Of a DNA stretch of 64,000 nucleotides, positions 23,601 through 35,462 are shown piece by piece. The position numbers and the translations under genes are program-made. Position 1 is the first letter of the stretch. Every line of letters starts with the position of its first letter. The stretch is from contig OZ024887.1 in NCBI GenBank assembly GCA_964017195.1, forward strand, positions 63,266,811 to 63,330,810, read 5' to 3'. The notes under the pieces were generated by a model. The model was not told the origin of the DNA. It searched no databases and saw only the letters and a list, made by a program, of their open reading frames with translations. This DNA is from Siderastrea radians (lineage: Eukaryota; Cnidaria; Anthozoa; Scleractinia; Rhizangiidae).

Positions 23601-24670
23601 AACTTGCATTATCCAAGGTCATTGCAAACCCATATTTGAGTGTATTATGCAACGATTTGTCGATCTGAGTAAAGTTTTTGTTAGTTTAGCGTTTAAAACC
23701 ACAGAATTCCGGTAGACTGACTTGCGCCAGCTACGATCAGTTGAGGGATTCCCTAATGTACAAAACCTTATGTCGACAGTTTCCAAACGGGGATTTTAAA
23801 ACGGTCACATTTCCTTTGATTTATAATTCGGGGATGACCTCGATAGGCCTTTGCATATTCCCAGGTATCAGTTATCACGTTCCGCCATAATTCCACTCAC
23901 CTTGCAATACAGTTCATAAAAATCTTTTTCCAAGCTGAAAATAATTATTATGATTGTCCCGTTTCCAGTTCGTCATACTCCATTCTTGACACGCTCATAT
24001 ACAAGTTTCCATCGTAAATTAAAGTACGAGTTTAATGCAACTTCTCCAAGCAGAAAAAACAGTTACTCATAAGCTTGTTTATCAGACTGACCATGGCTAA
24101 GACATGATCTCAAAACATCTTTTGCCTTATATTTAATCAAGCCCTCACCTTCGAATAAGTAACGTCTGACGCTAAAAACCTTTACAACACAGCTGACAAT
24201 GTTTCAAGTTGGGACACTTGACAATTTTATAATCCCCAACATTCCATTGCCCTTTCCCGGATTTAAGAAACCACGCTTTTCATACTGAATAGAACATGTA
24301 GCTTTTCAAATTTTCCAGCCTTTCTCAGAAATGGAAAACCACGTCGACCAAGTGTTCCAAACAACCTCGTCCAATCTTGGACGATATATAGTCATCGGCT
24401 CTCTTGCAAAAGATACACTGACCATTTGTGACAGATGAGGTCACAACTGAAAGATTGGCATCTTCGGGTAACACTTTATTTTTATACGTTTTCTCGGAAA
24501 AGCGGAAATCTTAACCGATGTTCAAGTACAACCTAAATGACCTTTATACTATTCTCCTTGTATTGTAGGAGTGCTTCTGTTGAGTAAGGTGGGGGAAAAC
24601 GGTCCTTGAAAACTCGATTTAGCCGATGTCTTCACCTGTAATTGAACGTGAACAATGCAGATTGAGTTAA
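20700..24670. other. Intergenic region, no confident gene
   Basis: No complete gene was recognised. Two minus-strand open stretches (21797-21552 and about 21372-21210) look mildly protein-like and are discussed as a finding. Otherwise it is AT-rich sequence without a clear repeat. Confidence 0.4.
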
Positions 24671-24673
24671 CTT

Positions 24674-25099
24674 AAGGGTAATTTACACGCTGCGATTTGT
24701 CGGGCCGATTTGTTGGCCACGACAAATCGGGAGCGAATCGGCGCGTGTGAATGGCGATCCGACGCACGCGCGACTCCAATCCGACAAGTCGGCCGATTCA
24801 GAAAAATCTATGACCGGCTTCACAGATTTTCGCGTGTCGGGCCCGATTCTAAGAACTTAACGGAAACGCAACCTGCCAAAGAATTGGCGCAAAACAAATT
24901 ACATATCAGTGCGGTATTTGAGCTGAAAACAAACTATCTAACTATCACCTACCATTTGTTTTCCAAAACGTTTTTATAAAAAAAAGTTTTGACTCTAAAA
25001 AATGCATGTGCAGTGCTTGTACTGTACATAAACCGATTCGCTTCGATTTATCGAGGCCGACAAATCGGGCCGACAAATCGCAGCGTATAAATCAGCCTT
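24674..25099. mobile_element. MITE with CGATTTGTCGG sub-terminal repeats
   Basis: The left end AATTTACACGCTGCGATTTG is matched in inverse by the right end CAAATCGCAGCGTATAAATC. Sub-terminal copies of GACAAATCGGGCCGA occur in both orientations. Non-coding; the target duplication is not resolved. Confidence 0.75.
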
Positions 25100-26680
25100 T
25101 GCACATCTCAACTGAACACTTAGGCTACTTAAGTTCGCAAAAGTCATCCTCCACTCAAAGTTTGACCTTTTAATGCGGCATATGCGGCGTGGCGATAAAG
25201 ATTTGACTGCTGTTGATGCCGAGAAATATTTAAAGTGAAAGTAATTATAAGGGTGTAAAAAAATGATAACAGCAGTCCGGTTGTGAGACTGTGTATGATG
25301 GTAGGGTGTGTTCGACTAGACTAAGCCGGAATAATAATACAAAAAAAATCAAAATTTCAGCTGTCTCACCTTGGGAAATTAAAGGCACTAAAACTCAAAA
25401 TATATTTTGAATTCAGTCATGTTAAGGCGAGCGTTGTTAGTAAAGTTCAGGACCATTTATATATTTTTTTATTATTCTCGACTGATACTAAACGACCAAT
25501 CAAACGCTACTTTAGTACAGGGCGTTACTCTTCTCTGATAATGAAACTTGTGAAAAGGATGTTTAAAAGGAAGAATCGCAAGATTTTCAAGGTGTAAGGA
25601 ATAACAGAAGTAGCTTTCATTTCAGGGAAAAAGTAAAAAATAATATTTTATTATTGCCCTCAATTTCACACCCCAAAAGAAAGCGAATACCTTTCAACCT
25701 TCGCCGACCTTCACCTCAGTGGCTTGAGACACAGGAAATACAACTTTGTCCAAATATGTCTGTCAACGAATTTTTCATACCAGGAAAGGCAATTCAACGC
25801 CTTAATTTTAGTTCCTTATTTTGTATCCCTTTAGTTGGGCTGACAAGAAACAAAGGTTGGTCGGAACTGTTAGGGACTGAAGGAAATAATAGTTAAGGAT
25901 ATATAAATGCGTCAAACTACGTCGGACTTTGTTTTCGAGTCTATCTACCTCGGTCCACCCAAAGGACTTTGGAATTTGTTCCCCTTTTTTCGATGAAAGT
26001 GAAGGATAAATCTGTCCAATTACTAGAGCCATAAACACATGTTTCCTGCCTGTTGCGTAACACGGGGGCTATCCCAAACTAGAAACCGTTTCGCTGCATT
26101 ATTATGGATTATAGTGTTGAGCTTCCTCTACTACACCTGAGGACTTCTTACTTTAAATATCCCATGCAATCATAACTCCCAAACAGAAGGGGAATAATTA
26201 AAGGAAGGAGGTCATAATGCTAAAATGATACTCGGGATTAAAGCAATAAATACCCATCACAATACGTGCACTTTCAGTACAGCAGAAAGCAAGTTGCAAG
26301 GTGTTGGTCAGTCGCAAATTATCCTCTGTCTTGATTATTTCTCACCTAACTCCGAGGATTTCACCATGGGTAAATATCCAGTTAACAGTTTATGGTTGGT
26401 TTATGGTTGCTTCAACCATAAGCCCAAATAACAGAGGTTAAGAGACTTCACTTAGAGCTTAGCTTTTTCATAATATACAGCTACTGTGTTTTCCATCCAA
26501 GACATCTTAAGTATTTTTTTTTTCAGCGTAAGAAATTAAGTGTTGAATGCGTTGCTCTATTAGACCGCTGTTTCTTACTCGTCATTGCATGCGCACCTAA
26601 TTTCGTTAGATCGAAGTTGTGCTGTACGTAATTTTTTTTACGCGTTTTCTTGTTAATAAACGCTTAACGTTACACTGCTC
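25100..26680. other. Intergenic DNA upstream of the helical-protein gene
   Basis: No repeat or gene was recognised. The 5' exon and promoter of the plus-strand gene starting at 26690 probably lie here, because that exon begins at an acceptor-like CTTTTTCAG (26681-26689) and has no suitable ATG. Confidence 0.35.
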
Positions 26681-26689
26681 CTTTTTCAG

Positions 26690-29600
26690 GATTAACAGAT
26701 ATTTTTCGAGAAATTTACTTGAGAAGACTTTCGTTCCTTTGTTTCGCTTATTTCATCATGCTCTGTTACGCTGCGCCGGCGAAACAAGTACAAGACCGTG
26801 AAGTTCAGAGCTGGCTGGAAAACTGGACCATGAAACTTGGGGAAAGCGCACTACAGGCATTTAACAAATACGTAAGTAACGAGAGCCTTGTCATAGACTA
26901 GATGTTTCAATGACTGTGTGATGGATGATTGACTGACTGACTGACTGACTGACTGACTGACTGACTGACTGACTGACTGACTGACTGACAGGCTTTACTT
27001 AGACTACTAACTGACTAGTATAAGTCAGCCAGCTAGCTAGCTGACTGACTTAACACTGACTGATTGAGTGACGGACGGACAAAAGGAAGCGAGGAACTGA
27101 CTTACTGACCCTAACTTACTGGCTTATTAACTCTAAATTTTCGTGCTATCTCATCTGACTTTTCAAGCTTAAAAGTGTTAATGCATCATAAACTGCAATT
27201 TTGATTAAAATGTGTAATGCTGTTTTTCTTCCGTTGCAGAATGATGTCCACTTCAGTGACAGAGTTAACAACATGCCTTTTCTGCAGCTAGGCATTCTAA
27301 ACCGAAAGCTCGTATCAAGGAACAAGGTGAGAAATTAATAAAAAAGAAAGAATGGGAAAAAAGCTCAATTGTAAGTTTCGTTCGCTGGTCGCAGATAGTT
27401 TTGGCTTATTTGCTTTTTTGTTACTGGTGTTATAATCAGTAAAGTTAAAATCCTTAGCCCTGGAAGGTCAATTAACGTTCAATTCTGAGTCACCTAACCA
27501 CATCAGCTACTGCCAGCTTACGTCACTAGGCAAAGGCTACAACGCTACGGAAACAAAACTGTTCCTTCAACAGTCAAACGAAGACCATTTTACTGGATTT
27601 TTTCGATACATCGATCATTTGCTCCCAGTAATTCGCGTTCGACCTATCAAAATTCTAACTCAAGATAACTCAATGTTGTTTTGGAGAAAACTGCAAATAT
27701 ATAAGTTCAAGTCTCCTTTAATTCCTTGAACACAAAGCAATACTTGAGCACAAAGCAAACCAAATTGAATATAGATGTTTGTCCACAAACCTAAAGAGTA
27801 AATCATTTATATTTTTACTCGTGACCCCTGGCTCTGTTACACTAAAGTTATACCATTTCACTTAAACTTACCCTTACTCTTAAGTAAATTAATTAACTTT
27901 CACTATAAATATTTTTTCTTCTATGAGGGGCCAAAACGTGAATGGATGCGAGTTGGGCTTTAAATCGACGTGGGATGCGGGATGCCGCAGGACGCGGGAA
28001 CAGCGGGGAGATAATAAGATGTGCTTGCTTTTGTAGGCGGCAAGGGGGAAATTAAGTAATGAAATCAATACCAGTAAGTAGTGTATTGCGAGTTAGGGAT
28101 GAAAATTAGCCTGTTGCAGTGAGAAAACAGTTACAGTTTCAGCAAGTGATAAAAATTGCTTTGGTTATCATTCACAGCGTAAGAACGTCTTGCATGGAAT
28201 TTGTCGCCAGTTGATGGAATTTATGACTCCAGTGTACTTGGCTTACTACGACGAGAGCCAACGTTTGAATTCCAATGCTGAGCTGACCAAAGTACTGCTG
28301 AATGTATCTGCTATCCTCAACTCCACAACTGAGATGGCTAGATATCTGGTAAGACATTATTAACAATTTGTCACCTTTCAAGGTTCCCTACATAGTCCGT
28401 GCGTGAGTCCGAGTGGTATGAAAAAAAAAAGGAAAAGATTTTTATAAGCATTTAGTATTATAAGAACTGTGTCACGAAATTTAGCCAAATTCAACCACTA
28501 GGACCTGGCTACCAAATTAATCTAAACATGAAAACAACCGCTTAAAACATTGACGAAAGGTTTAAATAACATATATAGCAAATACAAAAGAAAGCAACCG
28601 ATGAGCCAAATTGAAGAAGATTAACATGGATTGCAATTGGGGTTTTTGAAAAACTGTTAGGCTGAACAGTTTTTAAGGTTTATCTCTGTTGTTTGTAAAT
28701 CTAAATATAACGCTCGGGATACACATCTGTTTGTCACAAAGCTGTAATTTCGACATTTACATGCAAGTGAGTTCTTTGCTAACGTCAAGTTCCATTGGAA
28801 GTAAGGGCGAGTTATTGGAAAAACTAAAGAAACTGGACTAGACTGCTGTGACAAAGCCCCTTTTACTGAAGCATTGATCATGTTTTAGGCACTAGCGTAA
28901 GAGTAAAAGGAATGATTTTGGGATATTTAGTCCTTCCTAGCCAAAGAACTGACCCTTGTTTAATGCGGTTAGGCTGGCATTTATATTTTCAAATATAAAA
29001 AATAAAAATATATATATGAAAACGCCCAAACGCTGACAATCTCAGTATTTAGTGCAGGACACGAAGAATTTTTAAAAGATCTGGTTTCATATAACATTGG
29101 CTGGAATATTTGGTACCAAAATATAAATTTCTTTTCGTTGCATTTTCATTGAAAATGGACTCTTTAGGTTGTTCACCATTTACCGAGAGGAAAACCGGTT
29201 GGTCTACAGTTTGTGCAAATGTAATTGTAAGCAAAACCTACCATTTAAACAATTCACGCTAATTTACAAAGAATCTGGAATTTTGGCGCAGGACCTGTAT
29301 CTGGTAGAAAAAGGAAATGGGACACAATTTTCCGCTTGGATATTCTGGTCGGGGATTTTGGACTACCTCTCAAGACGTTCCGTTTATTTTGGAAATTTTT
29401 CGGTCGGGAAAACCAAAATAGCCTTACCATTTACAGTTCATCCGAAATTTCAGGATTTTTATTGTAAATCGTATTAAAACACTCTTAATTCTAACTGGTC
29501 TCGACCTCACAAAACTAGTAAGTTAGACAATGACTATTGCTGTATTTTTCTCGCTCTATTTCAGAATTTCCTGTATTTTTGGCGACACTAACCTTTTTGT

Positions 29601-30385
29601 TACTGTGTCATTTCATAGCACGTTCGGAAATTCCCTCATACAAACCAACCTCAAGTTGTTAAGGCTTGGTTCAGAAATGTAATGTACGCGAAGGTATCAA
29701 GTTACAAGGCAGCCTCTTACAAGGTATCAGTTCTGCATTAATTATAATTGGCATGGCTTAGGGACTGACTATCATTGACATCAATTACAGCTCTTTAATT
29801 ATTATTATTATTTTATATTTTTTTTGTTGATTGGTATGTGCAACCCGAAATAAGAATGCCAACATTTCTTTCTATTATCACAATCGCCTGATTCATAAAC
29901 AACCCAGACCTTGATTTCAGACTCTCAAAAGTGACTGCTCTCGAAACGCCATCACGATTAGACGACTAGCAGTCCCCAGTCTGGATAGTAGCGAGGGCGC
30001 GCGAAATAGCTGAGAGCCAAGCTATCAAGGCGCGCGGCTATTTCCCGCGCCCTCTCGACTATCCAGAAAGAGACTGCTTGCAGTCTACATCACGATCAAT
30101 CATTAGCTGATTATCGGCACTGAGAACCCACGCATTTTGGTACGCCTAACCGTGCTATAAAGGATACAAAATCATACAACAAAGATTTGCAACATAATCG
30201 TAAAATACTTCGAGTAACACAATTGGCAGTCGTTTATTTACTATATTCTAATCCTTCGATATGTTTGATTTTGCCAGGCTGGATTCCCAGATCCAAGCAG
30301 TATCAACGAACTCCGCAGCTGGGCCACTTTATCTGACCTAATAATCCTCCCATCCAACCTGATTCGCCTCTTCAAACACATCTAA
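26690..30385 (+). CDS. Secreted alpha-helical protein, candidate class I (four-helix) cytokine
   Basis: Coding exons: 26690-26871, 27240-27326, 28178-28348, 30278-30385 (TAA 30383-30385). All three introns are phase 0 with good GT-AG sites. The product is ~170 residues. A hydrophobic leader (RRLSFLCFAYFIMLCYAAPA) is followed by four predicted helices: REVQSWLENWTMKLGESALQ; MPFLQLGILNRKLV; VLHGICRQLMEFMTPVYLAY with NAELTKVLLNVSAILNS; and INELRSWATLSDLIILPSNL. N-glycosylation sequons: NWT, NVS, NST. The only mature cysteine is in GICRQ. Size, secretion, helix pattern and all-phase-0 introns match the class I helical cytokine layout, and the spacing recalls the CNTF/LIF subgroup. That assignment is inference, since sequence identity would be low. 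The initiator ATG is not in this exon and probably lies upstream. Confidence 0.65.
26931..26989. repeat. (GACT)n microsatellite
   Basis: About 14 uninterrupted GACT units, 60 bp into the first intron of the helical-protein gene. Shorter CTGACTGA and AGCTAGCT runs follow to 27070. Confidence 0.95.
29959..30087. mobile_element. 129-bp MITE with 9-bp target duplication
   Basis: The termini are TAGACGACTAGCAGTC and the complement of GACTGCTTGCAGTCTA, followed inward by inverted CTGGATAG and GGGCGCGCGAAATAGC arms. It is flanked by CATCACGAT at 29950-29958 and 30088-30096, an exact 9-bp target duplication. It lies in the last intron of the helical-protein gene. Confidence 0.88.
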
Positions 30386-32040
30386 TTTGTTGTACGTGCT
30401 ATGCATGGCTTATAATGTTCCTTTATGATAAAGGTCACAAAAAGAAAATATATATTACTTTGTATCTTTTGATATGCGATTGAACAAAAACACTGATACA
30501 ATAACAGAAAAATATATTTATGTTTGTGTCTTTGTAGACATGTGAACAAGCATGAATGCAGTTAAAGACTAAGCAACTTAAATGAAGCGTTTTATATTAA
30601 AACTCAGTATTTACTGTAAAAGTCGTTTAATTTACTGAAATTATATAATGCCGTTAAAAAACAAAATGTGAAAAAAATTACAAAAAAGGAATATGGGAGT
30701 TCTTCGAATTTATGAAATGATGTTCATTTTTTAGTGCAAAATTGTATATTTAAGTTCATTATATTTTATGGAAAAGAAAATAATAATAAAGTTAACATAA
30801 AAAGAAAAATCCTTGGGTTTCAGTCTTCTTGCACCCTAATGTCTGATCCTCGACTGAGCTATGCCAGCAAAAATTGTTGTCCCGGCCTAAGAGATTCGCT
30901 CAAACCAGTCATATTGGTCAGAGGAACAGAGACCTCGTGACCAAGAGCTGCCCCCAACGCGTAAAGTAGCAACCTCCCCACAGCCCATAGCCCTCTGGCG
31001 AAGGGGGCGGGAATTCCCAGTCCCATATATATTGACGGAGAAACTTATTAGGTAGCCTCCATAGCTGGTGGGATTGTTTGCAGCTTGAACTGAAAGGTAC
31101 CAGAATCTTGTTTGCAAGATGTGTGCTCAGTTTCTCTTAGCATGGTCTTAAATTTGATCCCGTTTTATCCCACATGGTCTAGTTTCGTTTGCATGCATAT
31201 GGTTTAGTTTCGTATGCAATGGCTCAGCATGCAGCAAAACTCCGACGACAAACCGGGGAGTGGCATATGTACCAGATCTGTGACAAAACTCTGGATCAGC
31301 ACAAATATTAGAGCAGAAGAAAAATAAAACTGCAATTGGATCCTTACGGTAGAAAATTGCCACAGGCAATATCAAATATAAATTGTGCCCACCACCTGTC
31401 ATCCGCTTGAAGAACAAACCTTCATCGGAAGCTATAACATAAAAGCAAATATATACATGAAGATCGTTGGAAGTAAAAAGATACAAACATAAAAATAGCT
31501 CAAATCAAATTTTTCTAACTTAATTTATAATTGCGATATATGATACTCAATAGGCTCAATAACCAGCCGCTGCAGTCGGGAAAATGAGTTCCGAGCCAAA
31601 GAGAGCGGCGGAAATGAAGCCTACTTACTCAACCGCATGCCATTTAAATTTATGCGTTAAAAAATGGGGTCGCTGTTATCTTTTGGAAGAAAACGACCTT
31701 TTATTTCTCGGAACAGAAAACGCTACCAAGTTCTAAACGTGCGCGCGCTCTTGCAAGCGCTCTTGCACGCGCTGATGACGCAATAAGTATGCACAGAAAG
31801 GATGCACAATGCACTTGAATGGAATTACCTACTTATAACAACGACAACTCATCCCCTGGATGTTCCTATGTTACCAAATTTCTTTCTCTCGCTTAGGAAG
31901 ATTGGATCGAAATTAGGATTTGCATTGGTCGTAAGAATTTTGTAAGCGGGCTGAGAAACAACTGGCATCCGGAAGTGGGTCCGAACGTCGACTATCCATA
32001 CATCCCCTCCCTCATTACAAATAATTAACAAATCATTACT
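30386..32040. other. 3' flank of the helical-protein gene and 5' flank of LRP2BP
   Basis: An AATAAA at 30785-30790 could serve the upstream gene. The 31550-32040 stretch precedes the LRP2BP start and is the probable promoter. No repeat was recognised. Confidence 0.35.
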
Positions 32041-35000
32041 ATGGCAACGCTGACTGCTCAAGTTATGTCCAAGATGGCGGGCGAAGAGACGCTGGAAAGA
32101 CGGCCTTTCTCTTGCCCTGTTGGACCTCTTACTGATCGCAAGTTAAGCGCTGAAAGACTTCCTAACACAAGGCCGCTTTCTATGGGTGCAGTAGAAGAAA
32201 CACACGAGGATGAAATATCAGAAGAACTTCTAGAAGAAATGTTAGTTAAGCGTGCAAGTGGCGGAGATAATCTTGCCAAGTTTCAGCTGGGACAGTTCTA
32301 TTTTGAGCGGGAAATTTATGATAAGGCTTTGATTGCATTCGAAAGAATCAAAAGCACAGATTTTCAAGCCAAATACCAGCTTGGAGTGATGTACTATGAC
32401 GGTATCGGGACAGAATCGAACCCGGTGAGATTTTCATTAGAAGTACATGTGCATGTTCATAGATTTAAAGATTTGAATAGTCCATTTTCCTATGAAGAAA
32501 AAGTAAGGAAGTGTGTCTGTTGTATAATTAACACGTCTTGACGTGTTAACACGCTGAACGTTTCGAGGGTACAAACGTTCAGCGTGTTAATTTGTATGGT
32601 TAACTTACCGCACAGCCTGGCATCATTAATTTATATGTAATTTATGTTAACTCTCAGCCATATATTATATAGTAAGGATGTCTGGGAGTTTACATAAGGG
32701 GACTGCAAGGGAAATAGAATGGTCCCAAATATTAGCTTACATCTTGGTATTTTTCAGCCAAGTCTCGAAATATGAGCTTTTTAAACATGAGTCTCAGAAT
32801 CTCAGTGAATTTTGAAATTCGAGATTCAAAAACTACCATCTTGAAGTCGCAGAGATTATGGTGTTGGTGATGTTCACTGGTACTATACCCACTATACCCA
32901 AACTGAGCCAATCTTGGGCTGGAATATTAGAGATATGGCTATTGGGACTGGTTCATTAGCCTCCCATGCAGTGATAATTTTTTAGGAGAGTCGTATTACA
33001 CACCTCCTCAGGAGTATAATATGACTCTCCTAAAAGCGACAGCGTGGGAGGCAAGTTTACCATTTGCTTGCAGGGACTTTCCTCACAAACAGTACACATA
33101 AGGGGACAATTCCCCATGACTGTTAGCCTCTGGGGTAAGGGGCCAGGACTTGTGGAGGGGGACATGGTAATTGGATCCAGGAGAAAAGGGGACAGGACGT
33201 GTACAAGGAGCAGAAAAATGAGGGAGGAATGCAAGATTAGCAAGGTGGTAGCAAGTTGGAGAAACAGGAAAAAATTACCCAACATTGCATAATATTTTGC
33301 AATCAAAAAAGTACGGGAAATTTGGGATGTCCAAATTTCCTGCCTTGACCCTGTTCTCTGTACGTGTGCAGACCTCAGTTTACTCATATCCTACTTAATG
33401 TTATTTTGCATGGGTTTGAATTTGTTATTTTTGGTCATTTTTGCACATTATTAATGGACAAAAAGGTCATTTAAAAGGATTGCTACTATTTATTAGGTAT
33501 TGTAAGTACTAAAGACTTCATAATTTTAAAAAGGGTAAGACTTGATAGACAAGTGTATCTAAAACCAAATGTGTACATCTTTATTCCCTAATTTCAAATC
33601 CAGTCCAGGGGTTTCAATAACGTTTGAAGAAGGCAGCTGGTTTGAGTAGAGAAACCGACTGTATGAACAAGGGTTTGAAACAATCTTCCTTTAATTTCTT
33701 TAATTTAGGGCAAAAAGTAGCTGACTTTTCTGAGCGAAATAGCCGACACATTTTAGTTGGCCATCGGTGCTCATTGAAAGCACTGCAGTCCATAAAAAAT
33801 GAATTTTATGGCTCACAAATAAAGTCCCTCACCATGAAGACATGATATTACTTTCCAATTTTGATCCCCAGGAGAAAGGATTTCAACTTCTCAAAGAGGT
33901 TGCTGAATCAACTAATCCTGATGCATCTCATCTGATACCTTATGCCCAGTATAATGTTGGCAGGGCCTATTATGAAGGCTTTGGAGTCAAACAGTCTGAT
34001 GCGGAGGCAGAGAGGTGGTTCCTGGTAGCGGCTCAAGATGGAGAACCCAGTGGTAGCATCAAGGCACAGACTGTCCTGGGTCTTTTCTACTCACGGCCAG
34101 GGGAGGATTCCTTTGATTTAGAAAAGGTTAGCTTTTCTGTGTAAAGTAGAGGGTAAGATGCATAAGAGCCACAGGCATACCAGTTTCTGTAGCATGAAGC
34201 AACTAACTATTGTAACTCCTTATGAAGCAGCTAGCTGCTGCTTAACTGCCCCCTCACCCCAGATGGGTTGCTAGTCCATTACAAGTTTATCCTCAGGATG
34301 AGAGAGGCTGGGTCTTTGGGATGTAATCACTTTCCCTTGTGAGTTTCATGAGGTACCATATACCAAAACGAAATTACTCCTGAAAGCTTGGACTGGACTC
34401 CCCAATTTTGGGCTTGGGAGTCCAGGACACCCTTTGAATCAAAATCCTAGATACACAACAGTGGGCCCAGAGCAGAACATTTTAGTGCTACTGCTACCCC
34501 TGTACAGGATACAAACTTATGCAACATGAACACACAGGGTAGCCACTAGTATTTTTGACATAAAAAGCATTTTAAGCCTTTTAACACATTACTTATTAAC
34601 TAAATCTCTGTGAAGGTTTTTTGTTTATTAAATCTTCTACCCACAGTTTAGATAGGATATATTCATATTATGTTTCACTCCAGTCCAATTCGTCTTTCAC
34701 TGGCATATTGTGAACTCACTTATAATAATATTAATAAGGATCAGCATCCTGTAAGCTTGAATTTTAATTAGCTCATTTGGTAGAGCACCCATGCACTGGT
34801 AATTGCAGGGTCATGGGCTTAAATGCTTTTTTACCTGTCCAAGCCTGAATTTTTTAGGCTTTCTGTTGGCAACTGCTTTAGTTGTGTGCATATTTGCGAG
34901 AAACTGTCATGTGTGAACTTTTTCATCTGCAGCTCACGTATAGATATTTTGTATGTTTCAATTCTAAAAGCATTTTTGTAACATGTGTAACAATTTCTTC

Positions 35001-35429
35001 AGGCTTATTTTTGGCATCAGGAAGCTACAGGAAATGGCAGTCTTGAGTCCCAAGGTATGTGAAAAAAATAGCATACATCACAAGTTGGGGAGCAGGGATG
35101 CAAATAACTGGCAGACATCAGGCAATGGCAAACCAAAGTTTTCCCATGTTTGACAAAATGCCAGCTGTTATTGGACATTATGTGGCCTGGGAGAAATGTT
35201 TTTTTTTTTCATTTGGACATAATCCTTTCCAAAAGAAAAAAAAAACACATTTGCAGCCTAGCTAGATGGAGTAAATATTAAATGAATTGTCCTTTACTCT
35301 TTGCCTTGAAATGATAAGTATTTATAATCTGTTAGATGTATGTTCAAAACTCACAGGACATCTTAAAAAACAAAATTGACATCTTTTCGTTCAACAAATG
35401 CAAAACATACATGCAGGTGAATCAACCAG

Positions 35430-35462
<33 letters not shown>

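Noticed and set aside
24710..24979. 89-residue open frame starting in CGATTTGTCGG repeats
   Set aside because: Lies entirely within a foldback MITE; composition follows the repeats.
31849..32061. 70-residue minus-strand open frame overlapping the LRP2BP start
   Set aside because: Antisense to the 5' end of a well-supported gene, with no family motif and no splice support.
35430..35461. CRISPR-like short regular repeat
   Set aside because: A simple CAAT microsatellite. No direct-repeat and spacer structure exists anywhere in the window, and the DNA is eukaryotic.
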